From assembly GCA_977006965.1 (NCBI GenBank), contig OZ345384.1:1488001-1552000 (forward strand): a stretch of DNA of 64,000 nt, in the 5' to 3' direction. Numbering within the stretch: position 1 is the stretch's first letter; each line of letters begins with the position of its first letter. The notes under the pieces are model-generated. The model made no database searches. It was not told the origin of the DNA and worked only from the letters and a program-made list of their open reading frames with translations. Of the stretch, positions 61,330 to 64,000 are shown in pieces. The stretch is from Phymatolithon calcareum (taxonomy: Eukaryota > Rhodophyta > Florideophyceae > Hapalidiales). A program made the translations under genes and the position numbers.

Positions 61330-61800
61330 ACTTCTGAAAAACTATTGTTTTTTAACTCCTTATGGCGAGGCACAGGAAATTTGCACTTCAACGCATGTGC
61401 AGAAGATTTCCGCGATTGTCTACAACAATTGTAGAGGAAACGTTCGGAAACAGAATTCGGTAGCATATGGCAACACTGTAAAGAGTCTGACAGGATATGA
61501 CCTGGATACCGAGAAAGCATTATATGAGCTTTCGCTATTCAGTAAGAGCATCATCGAGTGCACGAAAAACTAAAAAGATCTGTTCAGAATCAAGACAAGA
61601 GAAGTCAAGTAAATATTCCTCAAGACAGGGCGTCTATGCTCCCGAAATCTTTAAACCATCCTTGGATAAACTGATCTGGAAGGAATATGGCTTTACAAAT
61701 GGGATTCCAGACACAGAAAGGCATAGAAAGAGCCCTCCACCATTACACAACAACACTAATGCAAGGAAGGAAGACAAATGCCGTACTTGACTTGAAGTCA
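61330..61800 (+). pseudogene. Diverged LINE ORF2 fragments in right arm
   Basis: Mirror of 46600-47070: C-terminal-domain-like RRFPRLSTTIVEETFGNRIR, then TGYDLDTEKALYELSLFSKS (frame with stops), then a motif A region ending NAVLDLKS at about 61795. It is followed by a short inverted repeat (cttgacttgaagtcag...ttcaagtcaag) at about 61787-61820. Confidence 0.6.
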
Positions 61801-62169
61801 GCATATTAGTTCAAGTCAAGTGCGGCTTTTGTTATGACTGTATCACAAACGAGGAGCTATTGCGAAAATAAACATCAGAATATCAGCAAAATGTTGCACC
61901 GCTAGCCTCTCTGTCGCCACAGAAGACTCTTTTCACTGGTATGACCTGCACAACAAGAACCCAAGGAACAAGCGAGGACAGAGTCCACCACGGGCACCGT
62001 ACTAGCCCCACCGGGGATTATTGCCGGATCAGGCTGTAAGTCTATCTAGCTCAATCTCCGGCACCCTGCATTGCCAGTATTGCCGCGATTTATCGCATTT
62101 GCGTATTACCGTTCAAGATGTGCTCATTTGGGTTGCCAAGTCACTACCTCCCATTGTGCTTCCTTATTT

Positions 62170-62687
62170 ATTCGAAGGCTTGGGCATACTTGATGATTTT
62201 ATTTTGAGAGCTCCCAAAGCCTCACCTTGGAATAACGGGCCAGCTCTTGCGATATTCTCGAAGGTAAAGTCTTCTGGCTACTTAAAACGTTCTTGATTCG
62301 TAATTTTCTTCCACAAGAGCTCCTGTGAGTCTCTTGCATTCAAAACTCATTTTCTGTACTCATCGTCGACGACGCCATAGTACGTTGTAAGGCAACTTGT
62401 TCGATCACCGCGGTAAACCCACAGTAGGCACCTAATACTGATTTTCTCCAAAGGGATGCTCGGTTGAATGTCAAGCTTAGGCACCTTAAACGTGTCTTTC
62501 TTTCTCTTCTGTAAAGGATACCCGGTAGCTTGCTTTCAATAGGAATCTTCATTGATCTGCCTTCTTCCTTTTCCCATATCTTAATTATTTCTTTCCTACT
62601 CCTCTTCTTCGTGGCAGATCCCTCCTTGGATTTCTGAAGGGCTTGTCGCAAGTCTTCATAAATCTTGAGAAAATCAATATCCTTCAT
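62170..62687 (-). pseudogene. LINE 3' end in right arm, minus strand
   Basis: Minus strand: MKDIDFLKIYEDLRQALQKS, then LPGILYRRERKTRLRCLSL, then LGAYCGFTAVIEQVALQRTM, followed (beyond a stop) by the tail (agctcccaaagcctcacctt on the plus strand at 62211-62230). It is the same as 45323-45670 plus 46073-46230 of the left arm without the MITE. Confidence 0.85.
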
Positions 62688-63042
62688 TGATTCCCTTATG
62701 TCCTCATGTCTTCCATTAATTCATTCGTTTTGTGTGTTCCCCTTGTGGGACTAACAACACTTTGAGGGCCTAAGTTTCTTCCATTCTAATCTATTTGCTG
62801 CGAGTTTGACTGCTGCTTGCACGACGAGATTCGGGACGTTGCCAAAGATTGACTCTGGGGTTGGTCGGACGCAGTGAAGTAGCACTTTACGAAGCAAGCG
62901 GCTTTCGTCCACCATCGTATGTCTCTGGCGCAAAGTACCACGTCGATAGTGGGCTCCATAGACTCGTCGGCAATTGGCCTTCCCGATATTCTGGAGAACA
63001 TCTTGGCGCCTGTGGATCTGAGTTTGTTTTCGAACATTTGAA
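62688..63042 (-). pseudogene. Second-clade LINE fragment in right arm
   Basis: Minus-strand frame MFSRISGRPIADESMEPTID and VVLCARDIRWWTKAACFVKC, the same as 44973-45224 of the left arm with a few changes. It ends at the outer limit of the arm; the reverse transcriptase thumb found next to it in the left copy (44500-44944) is not here. Confidence 0.6.
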
Positions 63043-64000
63043 ATGTTTGTGCATATAAAATAATTGCGTGTGAATTCTCATATGAGAGCACAACACGATA
63101 TCTGGACAAACATCTAGTTATATATTACTCCAGGCAAACCACGATGGTATTGGTTCTTGAGTTCAAAATATGCCAATGCATAGGGATTGACATGTTATCA
63201 AGTCAAATCAAGGTGAAGGTATCCTCTCTAAACGAATATAGCGTCATAGAGCCCGCAGATGTTTCGAACAGTTTCCATGCACCAATTTTAGACCGTGTGG
63301 AAGTCATATAAATGAATATTTGGGAGGTTTCTATACCGAAAATTTTACAGCGTATGCGGATAATGTTTGGTTCAGGACACCAGAGAAGACCTCAATTTAG
63401 GAAGGGCAGGATTAACAAAATGTTCGACAGTATTGTATGCCCACGATTCCCATGTTATACTCCATCGAATCTGTCGGAGTGTCAGATCTCGGGGTGTGAC
63501 CATATTTCTCTAGGTTTACAATTTGTGGTCTCTTTGATTTCCTTTGCATTATTAGGCGTCTTTACGGATTCTCATATATGTTTGAATGCGCAATTTACTT
63601 CAAAGAGGGCTTCTAGATGAAATCAATTCGATATCTACTCACTTTTAATGCGATCGATAGAAGCTTGTATAGAAGCTAAGGATATGTTCAAAAAGATGTA
63701 AGTTAGTTTAAAATCCGTTCCGGGTATGCTCTAGGATACTAGCACAATTGATTCCTCCGTTAAAGCAACCATTATGATTGCTCATACTACGTGCGGAAGG
63801 AGTGTGGATTTGATGGATTTCTATATCAGGACGAACGGTTCATTATTTATTATAGACACAAATTCAACCATTTCGGAAACTCAGAATATGTTCGGAAGGA
63901 ACAGGGGTAGGAGCAATATAATTGGAGAGAATTGGAAAAAAATCGTACGCCAAAATATATTGCAATTATTCTTGCCACGAAAATTAAAAATTGCTATTCT
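63043..64000. other. AT-rich DNA without recognised gene
   Basis: About 1 kb beyond the right arm. A 102-codon plus-strand frame at 63312-63620 has one hydrophobic stretch (FVVSLISFALLGVF) but no other support. Confidence 0.4.

Larger units (their letters stand above)
59631..63042 (+). repeat. Large inverted repeat, right arm (3.4 kb)
   Basis: The reverse complement of 44968-48769 (see there). It lacks the MITE and so shows the original structure. The inner end starts at tcgacctgcac (59631). The outer end fades into unrelated AT-rich DNA near 63042. Confidence 0.95.

Noticed and set aside
61005-61520. 171-codon minus-strand frame in the right arm (shorter, stop-interrupted in the left arm)
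   Set aside because: It is antisense to the 99-aa gene and to LINE fragments; a single substitution breaks it in the other arm, while the opposite-strand gene stays open.

Overview
The window looks like nuclear DNA of a eukaryote with few or no introns in its genes and a heavy load of transposable elements. A red alga (a florideophyte such as Chondrus) would fit: there are long single-exon genes, an organelle-type tyrosyl-tRNA synthetase with a long N-terminal extension, and islands of host genes between nested repeats. No marker gene fixes the species, so this is an inference from genome style. I found no tRNA, rRNA, CRISPR array or operon-like cluster.

Layout. 0-1.2 kb: decayed Ty1/copia element, minus strand, cut by the window start. 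1.65-7.6 kb: badly decayed copy of a CACTA-like DNA transposon. 7.6-10.3 kb: no gene I can support. 10.3-19.6 kb: a graveyard of non-LTR retrotransposons (LINEs) in both orientations, including one nearly complete endonuclease plus reverse transcriptase copy (15.9-19.2 kb). 20.1-32.7 kb: the host gene island, with a type I membrane protein, an aminoglycoside-phosphotransferase-like kinase, an organellar TyrRS and a divergent multi-pass membrane protein, separated by DNA that holds a small hAT-like MITE and several perfect palindromes. 33-45 kb: Gypsy integrase remnant, LINE ORF1 remnant, a 1.9-kb DNA element with its own terminal inverted repeats (TIRs), and a LINE interrupted by two different tandem-repeat inserts.

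45-63 kb is the most interesting part. A 3.4-3.8-kb segment is present twice as a nearly identical inverted repeat (44968-48769 and 59631-63042). Each arm carries two small intact genes (a DUF1842-like 150-aa protein and a 99-aa cystatin-like protein) plus LINE debris. Between the arms sits an apparently intact 10.2-kb transposon (48964-59156) with CACCAGGGGAG ends and a probable 2-bp target duplication. It encodes a 1365-aa tnp2-type transposase (A), a divergently transcribed 356-aa protein (B) and a 621-aa protein (C). A and B are both recognisable in the decayed copy at 1.65-7.6 kb in the same divergent arrangement, so B is a conserved component of the element and not a chance reading frame. 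B and C match no family I know; with A they are the best candidate here for an undescribed system.

Relative dating is possible. The LINE mosaics formed first. The segment was then duplicated in inverted orientation. A 387-bp MITE entered the left arm only, leaving an exact empty site in the right arm. The CACTA-like element lies in the spacer, which would be only about 0.67 kb without it. All family assignments come from reading motifs by eye; no database search was run.
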